Source: Planctomycetota bacterium (GTDB lineage: Bacteria > Planctomycetota > UBA1135 > UBA2386). Taken from it: a stretch of DNA of 64,000 nucleotides. Below the pieces are notes generated by a model. The model was not told the origin of the DNA. It searched no databases and worked only from the letters and a program-made list of their open reading frames with translations. Each line of letters opens with the position of its first letter. Position 1 is the first letter of the stretch. The stretch lies in the NCBI GenBank assembly GCA_016716265.1, contig JADJWQ010000001.1:1860001-1924000 (forward strand), in the 5' to 3' direction. Of this stretch, positions 36,100-45,757 are shown one piece after another. A program made the position numbers and the translations under genes.

Positions 36100-37498
36100 C
36101 GAGGGTCTCCCCAGCCCGCGGGCTGCGCAAGCGCGGCGACGAATCGCGCACCAGCGGCTTCGGTGCGAACAGCGGCACGGCATCGCCGACGACGTCGGTC
36201 ATCGCGAGAACCGGCGAGCCGCGGAAGAACGCGAGGTCCGGGAACCGGCTCTGTAGCTGCCCGGACAGGCTCCGCAGCACGTACGGCACGTCACCGCGGC
36301 CATCCCCGTCGAGGTCGTAGCCCCGGTAGTCGTCGAAGTGGTTGCCGGTCCAGTCCGCATCGAGCGCATCGCCCGCTGCACCGACGTGCACCTGGATGGC
36401 GTTGTCACGGAAGTCGTTGTCGGCGAATACGACGCGGTGTGGCGACGCATGGAATCCGACTGCGGTGTCACACATGCTGATGCGGTTCTCCCGGAACCGG
36501 TTGACGTGGTCGCGTTGCAGCGGCGAGCCGTCCGAGTAGATGCCGGTCGTGTTGGCGACCAGATCGTTGCCTTCGATCGCCAGATTCCCCGACTCCTTGA
36601 GTCCGATCCCGATGCCGGCGGCGCCCGAGGCACCCGCCATCAGGTTGTGACGGATCGTGACGTCCTGGCTGTACATGACGAACACGCCGACGACGTCGTC
36701 GCGGTACTCGTTCCCCTCCACCAGGTTGTCGTGCGAGTACATGAAGTGCGTGCCGTAGCGGCTGCGCACGACACGATTGCCGACGACGCGGTTGTGCGAG
36801 GAATACCAGACCACGCAATCCCGGCAGTCCTCGACGACGTTGCCCTCCACCACCGAGGCGGTCGTCTCCCACAGGCGGATCCCGTCGCCGCGGAGTCCCA
36901 TGGCCGGATCGCCGGAACCGCGCACCACGCAGCCGCGCACCGACACGCGGTGTGCCTTCTCCACCAGGATGCCGAACAGGGCGTCGCGGACCAGCAGCCC
37001 GTCGACCACCACGTCGTCGGCCGTCACGTGGACCGCGGCGTCGAGCAGATCGAAGCGACCGCCGCTCCCCGCCACGGTGAAGCCGGCGAGCCGCGTCCCG
37101 GCGGCCCGCACGCGCAGCGTGGAGCCACGCCCGCCGCTGGCGATCACCGCGTCACGCGGGCCCCAGAGCACGACCGGCACGTCGATGTCGAGCGACCCGC
37201 TGGCGGGCACCGGATGGACTCCGGCGGCCAGCTCGATGCGCTCGCCGGGCCGCGCGGCGGCCAGGACCGCACCGAGGTCGTCGCCGGGCCGCACGACGTG
37301 ATCGACCGCGTCGGGCCGCGGCGGTGCCGGCCACGCGCGTGCGCTGGCACCGTGGCCGACCACCGCGCGAACCGCCGGCGCGGGCTCGCACCCGCCCACG
37401 CACAGTCCGGCGATCGTCAGCATGGCCGACCCACCGCATCGCACGGTCCAGCGCCCGCTGCGTCGCCCATTCCGTGCCATCACAGCCGTCCGTTCCAT
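36089..37498 (-). CDS. nosD: periplasmic beta-helix maturation protein NosD
   Basis: The 469-residue protein has a lipoprotein-like signal (LTIAGLCVGGC) and a right-handed beta-helix made of about twelve turns with the CASH pattern (GILVEKAHRVSVRGCVV, YSSHNRVVGNRVV, YSHDNLVEGNEYR). NosD acts outside the membrane with NosF/NosY to load CuZ. Two ATG codons, 37498 and 37480, lie in a tandem 18-base direct repeat (37471-37506), so the start is uncertain by six codons. The length is typical for the family. Confidence 0.85.
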   Translation of the reverse strand: MERTAVMARNGRRSGRWTVRCGGSAMLTIAGLCVGGCEPAPAVRAVVGHGASARAWPAPPRPDAVDHVVRPGDDLGAVLAAARPGERIELAAGVHPVPASGSLDIDVPVVLWGPRDAVIASGGRGSTLRVRAAGTRLAGFTVAGSGGRFDLLDAAVHVTADDVVVDGLLVRDALFGILVEKAHRVSVRGCVVRGSGDPAMGLRGDGIRLWETTASVVEGNVVEDCRDCVVWYSSHNRVVGNRVVRSRYGTHFMYSHDNLVEGNEYRDDVVGVFVMYSQDVTIRHNLMAGASGAAGIGIGLKESGNLAIEGNDLVANTTGIYSDGSPLQRDHVNRFRENRISMCDTAVGFHASPHRVVFADNDFRDNAIQVHVGAAGDALDADWTGNHFDDYRGYDLDGDGRGDVPYVLRSLSGQLQSRFPDLAFFRGSPVLAMTDVVGDAVPLFAPKPLVRDSSPRLRSPRAGETLDAR

Positions 37499-37554
37499 CA
37501 CAGCCGTCGGTCCCGGCGCGAGCGTCGGACGATCGCCCGGCGCCCGCGGCGGTA

Positions 37555-39502
37555 TCAGTTCGCCGGCTCCACCAGGAAGTAGCCGGCCATCTCGAGGTGC
37601 AGCGCCGAGCAGAACTCGGTGCAGTAGAACGGGAACACGCCCGCCTGATCGGCGACGATCGTGAAGTTGCAGTGCTTGCCCGGCTCGAGGCTCAGGTTGA
37701 CGTCGTGCGAGCCGATGCAGAAGCCGTGCGTCGCGTCCTTGGCCTGCTCGATGCACGTGATGTGGAAGTGGACGGTGTCGCCCTGCTTGACGCGAACGAT
37801 GTCGGGGCGGAAGTGGCTGCGGACCGCCGTCATGAACACGTGGACGCCATCGGCACGGCGCTCGACACGGGCCTCGTCCTCGCTCGTCACCGCGAAGCGG
37901 TCGACTTCGCCGGTCACCGCATCCACGCCGACCGGGGAATACATGTCGATCGGCGCGAGCTTGTCGGCCTTGATCATCTGCGCGTAGTGCGGCTCGCCGA
38001 GCGGCAGCGGCATGTCGTAGAGCAGCTCCATCTTCTGGCCATCGATTCCGATGAGCTGGAAGTTCTGCGGCAGCAGCGGACCGACCGGGGCGAAGCGGTC
38101 GAGCGACCACTTGTTCATCGCGATGACGTAGTGGCCGTCCGGGCTGACGGTGTCGCCCTCCGCAGCCACCAGGTGGCCGACGTTGTAGTGGACGTCGATC
38201 TTGTCGACCACCTTCAGATCGCGCAGGGACCAGCGTGCCACCGTCGTCTCGATGAACACGGACGTGTAGGCGAAGCCCTTGTCGTCGAACACGGTGTGGA
38301 GCGGTCCGAGCCCGATCTCACATTGACCGCGGATGCTCGCCGCGAAGTCCAGGATCGGCACGCCGTACGGGTCGCGACCCGCGAACTGCCCGGCATCGAT
38401 CAGCGCCTTCATCTTGGCGAAGCTGTACACGGTGCAGTGGGTATCGAGCTTGCCGCCGACGACGAGCTCGGTACCGTCCGGGGTCAGATCGATGCCGTGC
38501 GGGCTCTTCGGCTCCGGCACGAAGTACAGCAGACCCTCCTCGATCGCGGTCTGCATACGGATGACCCGCATTCCGGCGATCGTCTCGGTCCGGCCTGCGG
38601 CCGCCACCTGCGCGGCCTTTCGCCAGTTCACGAGGTGGAGGTAGTCCATGTCGTTCTGCGACGCGCCGGACTCGAGCGAGACGCGACCCTCGGAGTTGCC
38701 GCCGTAGGCGCGCTCCGTGTCGAACGAGTTGATGAACAACCAGCCGTCACTCGCCAGCTTGCCGGCGTCGGCGAGGTCCTGCATGTAGGGTGGCAGCTCG
38801 ATCGCGAACGACTCCTCCGGCACGATCCGACCCCGCTGCCCGGTCGAACCGCCACAGGATCACGGCACCGCGGTACTCCGTGTCCCATTGCTCGATCGGG
38901 GCGTACCGCCCGCCGAGCGGCGCCGGGTACTGGGCGGACTCGATCACGTAGTCGGTGTCGGGAGTGACGAACGTCGCGCCGTGGTCGCTCTGGATCAGCT
39001 CACTCGTGACGATCTGGCGCGTCGCGAAGTCCTTCAGATCGACGACGGCAACGCGCGCGTTGGCCTTGTCGTTCGTGAACAGGAACTGCCCGTCGTACTC
39101 GCCGCGGGTCTCGCTGAGCGCCGGATGGTGGACGTCCGCCCACGTGATCCGCCGACCGCGACGCTGTCCGCCGTCGAGGATCGCGTCCGACTGATCGCCG
39201 TAGCCGTAGCCCTGCCACGGCTCCGGCGTGAACACGCCGATGTACTTCAGGATCCGCATGCTCGGCACGCCGATGCAGATGATCTGACCGCTCTGTCCGC
39301 CCGACGCGAAGACGTAGTAGTCGTCGAGTCGCCCGGTCGGTGTGTAGGTCTTCAGCGCGGCGCTGAGGTGGGCTTCGGACAGGTCGCGCGCCTGCATCAG
39401 CGCGACCAGTTCGGACGATGTCCCGCCGCCGGAGGAACCGCATGCGGCAAGCACACCGAGGAGTGCGATCGGGACGGAACAACGAGAGATGTCGTAGCGC
39501 AT
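37555..39502 (-). CDS. nosZ: nitrous oxide reductase NosZ, clade II type, one-base frameshift
   Basis: NosZ reduces N2O to N2 in the periplasm. The N-terminal part (start 39502; lipobox LLGVLAAC) and the C-terminal part are in different frames that meet near 38831-38834, a run of four C on the plus strand. Dropping one base restores FDRAAGRIVPEESFAIELPPY. CuZ ligands are all visible: HH in ADVHHPALS, His in IQSDHG, PHGIDL, PLHTVF, VGHLV and EPHYAQ. CuA ligands lie in YCTEFCSALHLEM and in THGFC. The short lipoprotein-like signal and the neighbours mark clade II. Full conservation of ligands suggests either a sequence error or a very recent mutation. GGAG is seven bases upstream of the ATG. Confidence 0.9.
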
Positions 39503-39575
39503 CGGGGATCTCCGGGATTCCGGACTCACTGGATACGGGTATCTGTTGGTTCAGGGACGTGTGACAGACCGCGCG

Positions 39576-40007
39576 TCAGCGACCCTGGGCGCGGATGATC
39601 TCGGCGAGCCCCTGGACGACGCCTGGCCGCGACTTGAGCTGGGGCTGCGGGGGCATGTTCGGGCTCTTGCCGACGGCGGCGCCACCGAGGGTGATGACGG
39701 TGCGGATGTGCGCGTCGTCGACGGAGGCCTGCCACTGACGGTCGGCGAAGCTGCGCGGCTTGGGCTCCAGGCCCGCGGAAGCCGGCCCGTCGCCATGGCC
39801 GTTGTTGCCGTGGCAGGTCGAGCACAAGGTGTCGAAGAGCTGCCGGGCTTCGGCGCGGTCGGCGCTGCTCACCACCGGTGTCGCACCACCGGAAGCCGCC
39901 CGCGGCGCGCCGTCTGCGGGGCGCTCGCCACAGCCGGCGAGGAGGACCGCTCCGAACGCCAGGACGGCGGACGAGCGGAAGCGGGACATCGGACGTACGG
40001 AGGTCAT
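39576..40007 (-). CDS. nos-cluster cytochrome c lipoprotein
   Basis: The 143-residue protein has a lipoprotein signal (AVLAFGAVLLAGC) and one CSTCH heme-binding site at residues 62-66, followed by GNNGHGDG and a later Met in GKSPNMPPQP as likely sixth ligand. This is a small class I cytochrome c of the kind that delivers electrons to clade II NosZ (NosC-like). It starts upstream of nosZ by 73 bases on the same strand. The signal-peptide start is at 40005-40007; an in-frame ATG six codons later is also possible. Confidence 0.85.
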   Translation of the reverse strand: MTSVRPMSRFRSSAVLAFGAVLLAGCGERPADGAPRAASGGATPVVSSADRAEARQLFDTLCSTCHGNNGHGDGPASAGLEPKPRSFADRQWQASVDDAHIRTVITLGGAAVGKSPNMPPQPQLKSRPGVVQGLAEIIRAQGR

Positions 40008-40169
40008 GGCTCGATCGAGAGGGTCGGAAGCAGCCCTTCAGTGGACTTGAACATCCGGTGAGTATCCGGATTTCGTCCGGCGATCCAGCCCCGTGTGGAA
40101 CTTCCGAGCCCGGCCCGGGGGGCGAATCCTGGCGGGCCCGCCGGCCGCCGCCTCCGGACCGGCGCGCGA

Positions 40170-41489
40170 TCAGCGAGCGCTCGCCGCCGCGAGCAGGATC
40201 CGGCGGGCCGCACGCCGGTGCCGCAGCGCCGCGACGGTCACGTTGCGCGCGCAGACGCCGAAGTCGACCGCCAGCAGTGCGCCTGCCGACCTGCCGAGTC
40301 CGGGCCACACGACCGCCGAGATCGCCGTCGTGAGGGCGAGCGCGTGCACGGCGAGTTGCACCCACGCCGCCCGCTCGCTGACGATCTGCTCCATGGTCGG
40401 TAGCGATGCCGGGCTGGCGCGCACGCGCAGGCACTGCCGCTGCAGATGCGTGAACGAGAGGAACGGCACGATCTTCGTCAGCATGCCCAGGATCACGGTG
40501 AGCGCGAAGCCGAGGACGAACAGCGTGGCGTAGAGCATCTGCAGGCGGTGCGGCGGCAGTCCCGCCAACCGCAGGTCGGGCCACACGAACCACTGCCAGC
40601 CGCCGGCCAGCGCGAGCGCCAGACAGACCCAGGCGAGCTGCCAGGCGCGCACCATCGGCTCGGGGCGACGGCGCCTGCGCCGCTGCATCACGCGCCAGCC
40701 GGCGATGGCGTAGGCGATCCCGCTGGCCGCGATGCCCGACGCCGCCGGGATCGCCACCGCGTCGCTCCTGGTTACGGCGAGCAGGGCGAGCCCGAGCAGG
40801 ACCACCGGGCCGGTGACGCGGACCAGGCGGGCGTCGAACGGGGGCGCGACCTGGAACATCGGCACGACCTGGTAGCCGACCCCCATGACGAGCAGCAGCG
40901 CGAAGCCGCCGAGCCCGAGCCGCGCGTGCGCATCGGTCGACAGTCGGTAGGCGATCCCGAGGTCCGGTGACGCGATCCCGGCACCCATCCACAGCCCGAG
41001 CCCGACCGTCGCCGCGAGCGCGATCAGCGCGAGCCGGATCGTGAACAGCGCCGGCGCACCGCGCCCCCGCCGCAGCACGCTGACCGCGGCGAGGATCCCG
41101 AACACACCGAAGGCGACCGCTAGCAGCACGACGGCGGCAGTCATCAGCGCAGGCGAACTCCGGTCGAGCCCGAGCGCGAGCAGCAGCGCTCCGGCGGACA
41201 GCGCGGCGAACACCAGCGGCCCGACCGTCCGCGCGCGCGGCACCCCGGTCCCGCCGAGCACCGGCAGCACCTGGAACAGCGAGCCGACCATCACCATCGC
41301 CATGACGCCGAGCGTCAGCAGGTGCGTCGTCGCCAGCGTGCCCGGCAGCCACCGCGAGGCGAACGCGAGCTCGCCGTCACGGATCCAGGAGAGCCCGGCG
41401 AGCATCCCGAACCACGGCGCGGTCAGGTAGAACGGCAGCGGCACGCGGAACGGTGGCAGCTCGCCCAGGGCGAGCGGGACGGGCTTCAC
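40170..41489 (-). CDS. NnrS-like multi-pass membrane protein
   Basis: The 439-residue protein has about twelve hydrophobic helices (for example VFAALSAGALLLALGL, TVILGMLTKIVPFLSF) and scattered His residues in or near them (THLLTLGVM, DAHARLGLGG, HRLQML, THLQRQC). This fits the NnrS/heme-copper-oxidase-like membrane family found beside denitrification genes, which is linked to nitric oxide tolerance. The precise reaction is unknown and the family call is by pattern. Its ATG overlaps the stop of the DUF2249 gene (ATGA), so both are coupled. Confidence 0.6.
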   Translation of the reverse strand: MKPVPLALGELPPFRVPLPFYLTAPWFGMLAGLSWIRDGELAFASRWLPGTLATTHLLTLGVMAMVMVGSLFQVLPVLGGTGVPRARTVGPLVFAALSAGALLLALGLDRSSPALMTAAVVLLAVAFGVFGILAAVSVLRRGRGAPALFTIRLALIALAATVGLGLWMGAGIASPDLGIAYRLSTDAHARLGLGGFALLLVMGVGYQVVPMFQVAPPFDARLVRVTGPVVLLGLALLAVTRSDAVAIPAASGIAASGIAYAIAGWRVMQRRRRRRPEPMVRAWQLAWVCLALALAGGWQWFVWPDLRLAGLPPHRLQMLYATLFVLGFALTVILGMLTKIVPFLSFTHLQRQCLRVRASPASLPTMEQIVSERAAWVQLAVHALALTTAISAVVWPGLGRSAGALLAVDFGVCARNVTVAALRHRRAARRILLAAASAR

Positions 41490-41734
41490 CGCAGCTCCTC
41501 CGGTGGCGGCTCGGTGGCGCGCCAGATCACGATCTCGTAGCTGGTCACCGCGCCCGGGCGGGTGCGGTGCGAGAACCCGAGCTCCGCGAGCATCGGGTAC
41601 AGCGGAAACGGCTCGCGCCGGTGCCTGAGGATCAGGCGTTCGCCGGGGCGGAGCTCGGCGAGCGCCGCCAGCGCGACGCGCATCGGCTCCGGTGGTGGCA
41701 GGTCGCTGACGTCGACGATGCGATCAGCCGACAT
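41486..41734 (-). CDS. DUF2249 (TusA-fold) small protein
   Basis: The 82-residue protein has the DUF2249 pattern: DVSDLPPPEPMRVALAAL, LRPGERLILRHRREPFPL and YPMLAELGFSHRTR. The fold is related to TusA but without the Cys-Pro-x-Pro sulfurtransferase site. Members often sit beside hemerythrin and nitrogen-oxide genes. It is preceded by hemerythrin and overlaps the next gene by four bases. The start at 41732-41734 is the first codon after the hemerythrin stop. Confidence 0.8.
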   Translation of the reverse strand: MSADRIVDVSDLPPPEPMRVALAALAELRPGERLILRHRREPFPLYPMLAELGFSHRTRPGAVTSYEIVIWRATEPPPEELR

Positions 41735-41741
41735 GCGCGCC

Positions 41742-42188
41742 TCAGGCCTCGTCGAGCTCGTACGCGACGACGCGGGCCAGCAGCGATCCGGCGTCCGGGA
41801 TCGCATCCTCGCTCATCGGATACAGGATCTGCTCCTCCTTCATGTTGTGCTGCTGGATCAGGACCATGAGGCTGTCCGACAGCGCGAGACAGCTCCGCGC
41901 ATCGCCCGCGGCGACCGCTGCCTCGAGTCGTTCGAACAGCCCCCGCATCTGGTCGTGCTCCATGCGCATCACCTCGGTCGGACCGCCGCGAGCTCCGGTC
42001 GCGGCCTCGAACGCCGGGAACAGCAACGCCTCCTCGCGTCCGAAGTGGCGGAGCATCGCCGCGACGAAGCGGCGCAACGCGGGCTGCGCAGCGTCGAAGC
42101 GACGCCCGCCCACCGCTTGCTCGAACGCGGCGAGCAGCTCGTCGCAGGCGCGATGGTCAGCCGCCATGAATGTCGACAGAGATTCCAT
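41742..42188 (-). CDS. hemerythrin HHE-domain protein
   Basis: The 148-residue four-helix protein carries the di-iron ligands of the HHE family: DHRACDE, LRHFGREEALLFP, MRMEHDQMRG and QQHNMKEEQILYP. Such proteins bind O2 or NO, and in nos/nor clusters are taken to protect against NO. It ends seven bases before the DUF2249 gene. The ATG at 42186-42188 puts the first ligand at residue 11; the open frame upstream is Arg-rich shadow. Confidence 0.85.
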   Translation of the reverse strand: MESLSTFMAADHRACDELLAAFEQAVGGRRFDAAQPALRRFVAAMLRHFGREEALLFPAFEAATGARGGPTEVMRMEHDQMRGLFERLEAAVAAGDARSCLALSDSLMVLIQQHNMKEEQILYPMSEDAIPDAGSLLARVVAYELDEA

Positions 42189-42250
42189 GCGGCGTGCAGC
42201 GCCGGGAGCGAGTCGCTTCTTTCGCCGGCACCCGCGGCCCGCGCTCACCG

Positions 42251-42712
42251 TCACGGGGCTGCGGGCACCGGCCCCAGACGGCGGCGGAGCGCAGTTTCGA
42301 TCGCGGCTCGCGGCCGCGGCGGGCCCGGCTCGCGATGCTGCCGGCCCGCGACCAGGTGCCCGGACCCGGAACGCACCGGCGGCCCCCACACCGCGGCGGG
42401 GAAGTGCGGGTCGTCGCGGAAGCGCGCCACGACGTGGACGTGCAGGTGCGGGACGACGTTGCCGAGCGAGGCCACGTTCACTTTGGCGGGCTCCAGCGTC
42501 TCGCGCAGTGCCGCCTCCACGGCGTCGACCGCGCGCCACAGCGTGCGGCGCTCGCCGACCGACAGGTCGGTCAACTCGCGGACGTGGCGGTTCCAGACCA
42601 CCCGGCAGTAGCCGGCGTAGCCCGGCTCGGCGACGAGCACGACGCGACAGGTGGCGCCGTGCCACAGCACCTCGCCGCCCGGTCCGCGGCAGAGCACACA
42701 GCGTGGGTCCAT
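42251..42712 (-). CDS. HIT-family nucleotide hydrolase/transferase
   Basis: The 153-residue protein has a CVLC pair at residues 5-8 and the HIT catalytic triad HLHVHVV near residue 90, with VVWNRHVRELTDLS before it. HIT enzymes cleave or transfer nucleotides at the alpha phosphate (for example Ap4A or AMP-lysine type substrates). A Cys-rich N-terminus suggests a zinc site. It is the first gene in this leftward run before the hemerythrin gene, with 62 bases between. A link to nos function is unclear. Confidence 0.85.
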   Translation of the reverse strand: MDPRCVLCRGPGGEVLWHGATCRVVLVAEPGYAGYCRVVWNRHVRELTDLSVGERRTLWRAVDAVEAALRETLEPAKVNVASLGNVVPHLHVHVVARFRDDPHFPAAVWGPPVRSGSGHLVAGRQHREPGPPRPRAAIETALRRRLGPVPAAP

Positions 42713-42888
42713 CTGCGCGAGCCTATTGGTCCGGCGCGCTCCGAGCCTTCGCCCTCGGGAATTCCCGGGATACGCGCGCCCGCCGGCGGGCCGCGCCCCC
42801 GGTCCACGGGACGCTCCGCGTTCCGCATCCCTCGCGCACCGCTACCATGGCCGGGTTGCGGTGCGGCGCACCGCGCGGAGGTCTCGCG

Positions 42889-44346
42889 ATGATCTCTCGG
42901 CTCTTCCTGATCGTCTCGTCAATCGTCTTCGCCACGCCCGGCCCGGCCCAGGTGCTGTGGACGCAGGCGTCGCCGCCGACCAGCCCCGCCGCCCGGATGA
43001 ACGCGGCGATGGCCGACGCCCCCGCCGACAGCGTGCTGCTGTTCGGCGGCTCCTCCGGACTGCTGGTCGAGTACTCGGACACCTGGGTCTGGGACGGCGG
43101 TGCCGGCAACTGGGTCCTGATCGTGACCCCGTCGGCACCGAGCGGCCGCGCCTGGCACGCGATGGCCTACGACGAAGCACGCCACGAGGTCGTGCTGTTC
43201 GGGGGCCGGAAGTCGAACGGCGTCGGCGTGCCGCCCACCTACTACAACGACACCTGGGTGTGGAACGGCTCGGCGTGGACCCGCGTCGTGACCGGCGGCA
43301 GCGTGCCGTCGCCGCGCAGCCACCACGCGATGGCCTACGACCCGACGCGCGGTCGCATCGTCCTGTTCGGTGGCCTCGATGCGAACGGCCAGTGGCTCGG
43401 CGACACCTGGGAGTATTCGGCCGGCGTCTGGCGCGACGTCACCCCACCCGTGGCGGCGTCGATGCCACGTCCGCGCGGTGGACACGGTCTCGCCGCACTG
43501 ACGCGACTGCCACCCCGGGTCGTGCTGTTCGGCGGCACCTGCAACGATGGCGAGCTCGGCGACACCTGGGAATGGGACGGCACCCAATGGCTGCAGCGCG
43601 AGCCGGCCGCGAGCCCGGCGGCGCGCGCCTCGTTCGCGATGGTGCGTGACTCGGCGCGCGACCGAGCGATCCTGCTCGGTGGAGCGCGCAGCGTGCCGCC
43701 GTTCGGGCTCCGCGTGTACGACGATACCTGGGAGTGGGACGGCTCGGAATGGAAGGCGAGCACCTATGCGACGCACCCGGGCACGCGCTACGGCCACTCG
43801 ATGGCCTTCAATGCCTACCGCCTGCCGCCGTCGTTCGAGCCGCAGGTGGTGACGTTCGGCGGCAGCGCCACGCAGATCGTCAATCCGCTTCGCGAGACCT
43901 GGCTCGGCGAGGTCTGGCGGCCGGCGCGCTTCAGCAACTTCGGAGCCGGCTGCGGCGGCTCGCTGGCCCCACCCACGCTCGTCGACGTCGACGCGTCGCG
44001 GCCGTGGATCGGCGAGACGCTGCGCATGCGCATCGCGCCGGCGCCGACGCCGTCGGCGATCGGTGTGCTCGGCTTCTCGAACACGTCCTGGAACGGCATC
44101 CCGCTGCCGATGCCGCTCAGCGGCCCCCCGCTCTACCTGGGGCTCGGCTGCACCCTGTACGTCAGCATCGACGTGACGTTCGCGCTGACCGGTGGCGCGA
44201 CGATCGACTGGCCGCTGCCGATGGCCGACGACCCGAACGTCGTCGGGCTGACGGCATGGCTGCAGGCGTTCGTCGTCGATCCGGGCGCAACCGGCGGGCT
44301 GGTCGTCACGAACGCGGCCACGATCGTGGTCGGCATGCGGCAGTGA
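42889..44346 (+). CDS. secreted Kelch-repeat protein
   Basis: The 485-residue protein has a signal peptide (FLIVSSIVFATPGPAQ) and about seven Kelch units (HAMAYDPTRGRIVLFGG, DTWEWDGTQWLQREP). Its C-terminal 130 residues (FGAGCGGSLAPPTL) are the shared beta module of this window. GGAGG is seven bases before the chosen ATG; an earlier ATG at 42847 would add 14 residues without a site. It is a close structural counterpart of the gene at 22.5-23.9 kb. Confidence 0.85.
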   Translation: MISRLFLIVSSIVFATPGPAQVLWTQASPPTSPAARMNAAMADAPADSVLLFGGSSGLLVEYSDTWVWDGGAGNWVLIVTPSAPSGRAWHAMAYDEARHEVVLFGGRKSNGVGVPPTYYNDTWVWNGSAWTRVVTGGSVPSPRSHHAMAYDPTRGRIVLFGGLDANGQWLGDTWEYSAGVWRDVTPPVAASMPRPRGGHGLAALTRLPPRVVLFGGTCNDGELGDTWEWDGTQWLQREPAASPAARASFAMVRDSARDRAILLGGARSVPPFGLRVYDDTWEWDGSEWKASTYATHPGTRYGHSMAFNAYRLPPSFEPQVVTFGGSATQIVNPLRETWLGEVWRPARFSNFGAGCGGSLAPPTLVDVDASRPWIGETLRMRIAPAPTPSAIGVLGFSNTSWNGIPLPMPLSGPPLYLGLGCTLYVSIDVTFALTGGATIDWPLPMADDPNVVGLTAWLQAFVVDPGATGGLVVTNAATIVVGMRQ

Positions 44347-44365
44347 GCTCGTTCGGGCCCGAGCG

Positions 44366-44671
44366 TCACCTGCCGCCGAGCAGCTCCGCAGCGATCTGCC
44401 GGAACTCGAGCTCGAGATCACCGTCCGCGATGTGCCGCCCTGCGCGGCGGTACCAGTAGCCGGCGTTCGCGAGGTCGCCCTCCTCGCGGTGCAGGAAGGC
44501 GTGGACCCAGGCGGCGGCAGCATCCCGTTCGTCCAGGACGATCTCGTGCGCGCGCTGCCAATCGCCCGATCCGGCATGCCACAGCGCGAGCAGCGGCACC
44601 GACAGCCCGGCCGGCGGTTCGGGGTGCTGCAGCGTCGCCTCGAATGCGTCGACGTCCATGTCCGCCGACAT
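44366..44671 (-). CDS. small helical hypothetical protein
   Basis: The 101-residue protein is helical with an acidic N-terminus (MSADMDVDAFEATLQH) and a Trp/His-rich core (LLALWHAGSGDWQRAH, NAGYWYRRAGRH). It resembles small uncharacterised proteins with a paired-helix (TPR-like) layout. It converges with the second Kelch gene and follows the alcohol dehydrogenase gene by 22 bases, so both may be co-transcribed. Function unknown. Confidence 0.7.
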   Translation of the reverse strand: MSADMDVDAFEATLQHPEPPAGLSVPLLALWHAGSGDWQRAHEIVLDERDAAAAWVHAFLHREEGDLANAGYWYRRAGRHIADGDLELEFRQIAAELLGGR

Positions 44672-44693
44672 TGTAGGCGGGACCACCGGCACG

Positions 44694-45683
44694 TCACGTG
44701 CCGGTTTGCAAGACCGCTGCACCATCGAGGCGCCCTTCGCGCAGATCGTCCAGCGCGCGGTTGGCGTGTTCCAATGGATACCGGTGGGTCGAGATCCGGA
44801 GCGGGAGCTCCGCGACACGCTGCAGGAACTCGACGCCATCCGCGCGGGTGAGATTGGCGACCGAGCGGATCGAGCGCTCCTCCCACAGCAGTGCGTACGG
44901 AAAGGACGGGATCGGACTCATGTGGATACCACCACACACGACGATGCCACCCTTCCGGACCGCGCGCAGGGCCTGCGGCACGAGCTCGCCGACCGGAGCG
45001 AACAGGATCGCGGCGTCGAGCGGCACCGGCGGGAGCTCGTCCGAGCCGCACGCCCAGCACGCGCCGAGCGATCGCGCGAACCGCTGGGACGCGGTGTCGC
45101 CCGGCCGCGTGAACGCCAGCACGTCGCGTCCGTCGCTCCGCGCGACCTGACACAGGATGTGCGCGGCGGCACCGAAGCCGTAGAGGCCGATGCGCTGCGC
45201 GTCACCGACGAAGCGGTAGCTGCGGTAGCCGATCAGCCCGGCGCAGAGCAACGGCGCACAGTCGCTGTCGGAGCGCGGCCCGGGGAGCGGGAACACGAAG
45301 CGGGAGTCCGCCACCGTGAGTTCGGCGTAGCCGCCGTCGCGCGTGTAGCCGGTGAAGGCCGGGTCGTCGCAGAGGTTCTCGTGCCCCTCGACGCACGGAC
45401 GGCAGTGCCCGCAGGTGCGGCCGAGCCACGGCACGCCGACCCGCTGACCCGGCGTCAGCCCGACGACGCCGGTGCCGCACGCGACGACCTCGCCGACGAT
45501 CTCGTGGCCGAGCACCAGCGGCAGCTTCGCCTCGGTCAGGTCGCCGTCCGCGACGTGCAGGTCGGTCCGGCACACGCCGCAAGCACGCACCCGCAGCAGC
45601 ACCTCGCCGACCCCCGGACTCGGTTCGGGGATCTCCCGGAGCACCAACGGGGCACCGACCCGCTCGAGCAGCATCGCCTTCAT
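44694..45683 (-). CDS. zinc-dependent alcohol dehydrogenase
   Basis: The 329-residue medium-chain dehydrogenase has catalytic zinc ligands ACGVCRTDLH and GHEIVGEV, and structural zinc cysteines in CGHCRPCVEGHENLC. The nucleotide-binding loop is IGLYGFGAAAHIL. These enzymes oxidise alcohols or reduce aldehydes with NAD(P). The layout recalls the AdhA/YahK-like group. Start at 45681-45683, eleven codons inside the open frame, because the domain begins there. Divergent from the next small membrane gene. Confidence 0.9.
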   Translation of the reverse strand: MKAMLLERVGAPLVLREIPEPSPGVGEVLLRVRACGVCRTDLHVADGDLTEAKLPLVLGHEIVGEVVACGTGVVGLTPGQRVGVPWLGRTCGHCRPCVEGHENLCDDPAFTGYTRDGGYAELTVADSRFVFPLPGPRSDSDCAPLLCAGLIGYRSYRFVGDAQRIGLYGFGAAAHILCQVARSDGRDVLAFTRPGDTASQRFARSLGACWACGSDELPPVPLDAAILFAPVGELVPQALRAVRKGGIVVCGGIHMSPIPSFPYALLWEERSIRSVANLTRADGVEFLQRVAELPLRISTHRYPLEHANRALDDLREGRLDGAAVLQTGT

Positions 45684-45757
45684 CGCCCGGAGCAACCCTC
45701 GCGGTGCGCTGCGCATTTCGGCGCGTCCGGGCCGGCGGGCACGGAGAAGCCGCCGCG

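Noticed and set aside
36342..37582. Plus-strand open frames over nosD
   Set aside because: The minus-strand frame has the clear NosD beta-helix; the others are shadows.
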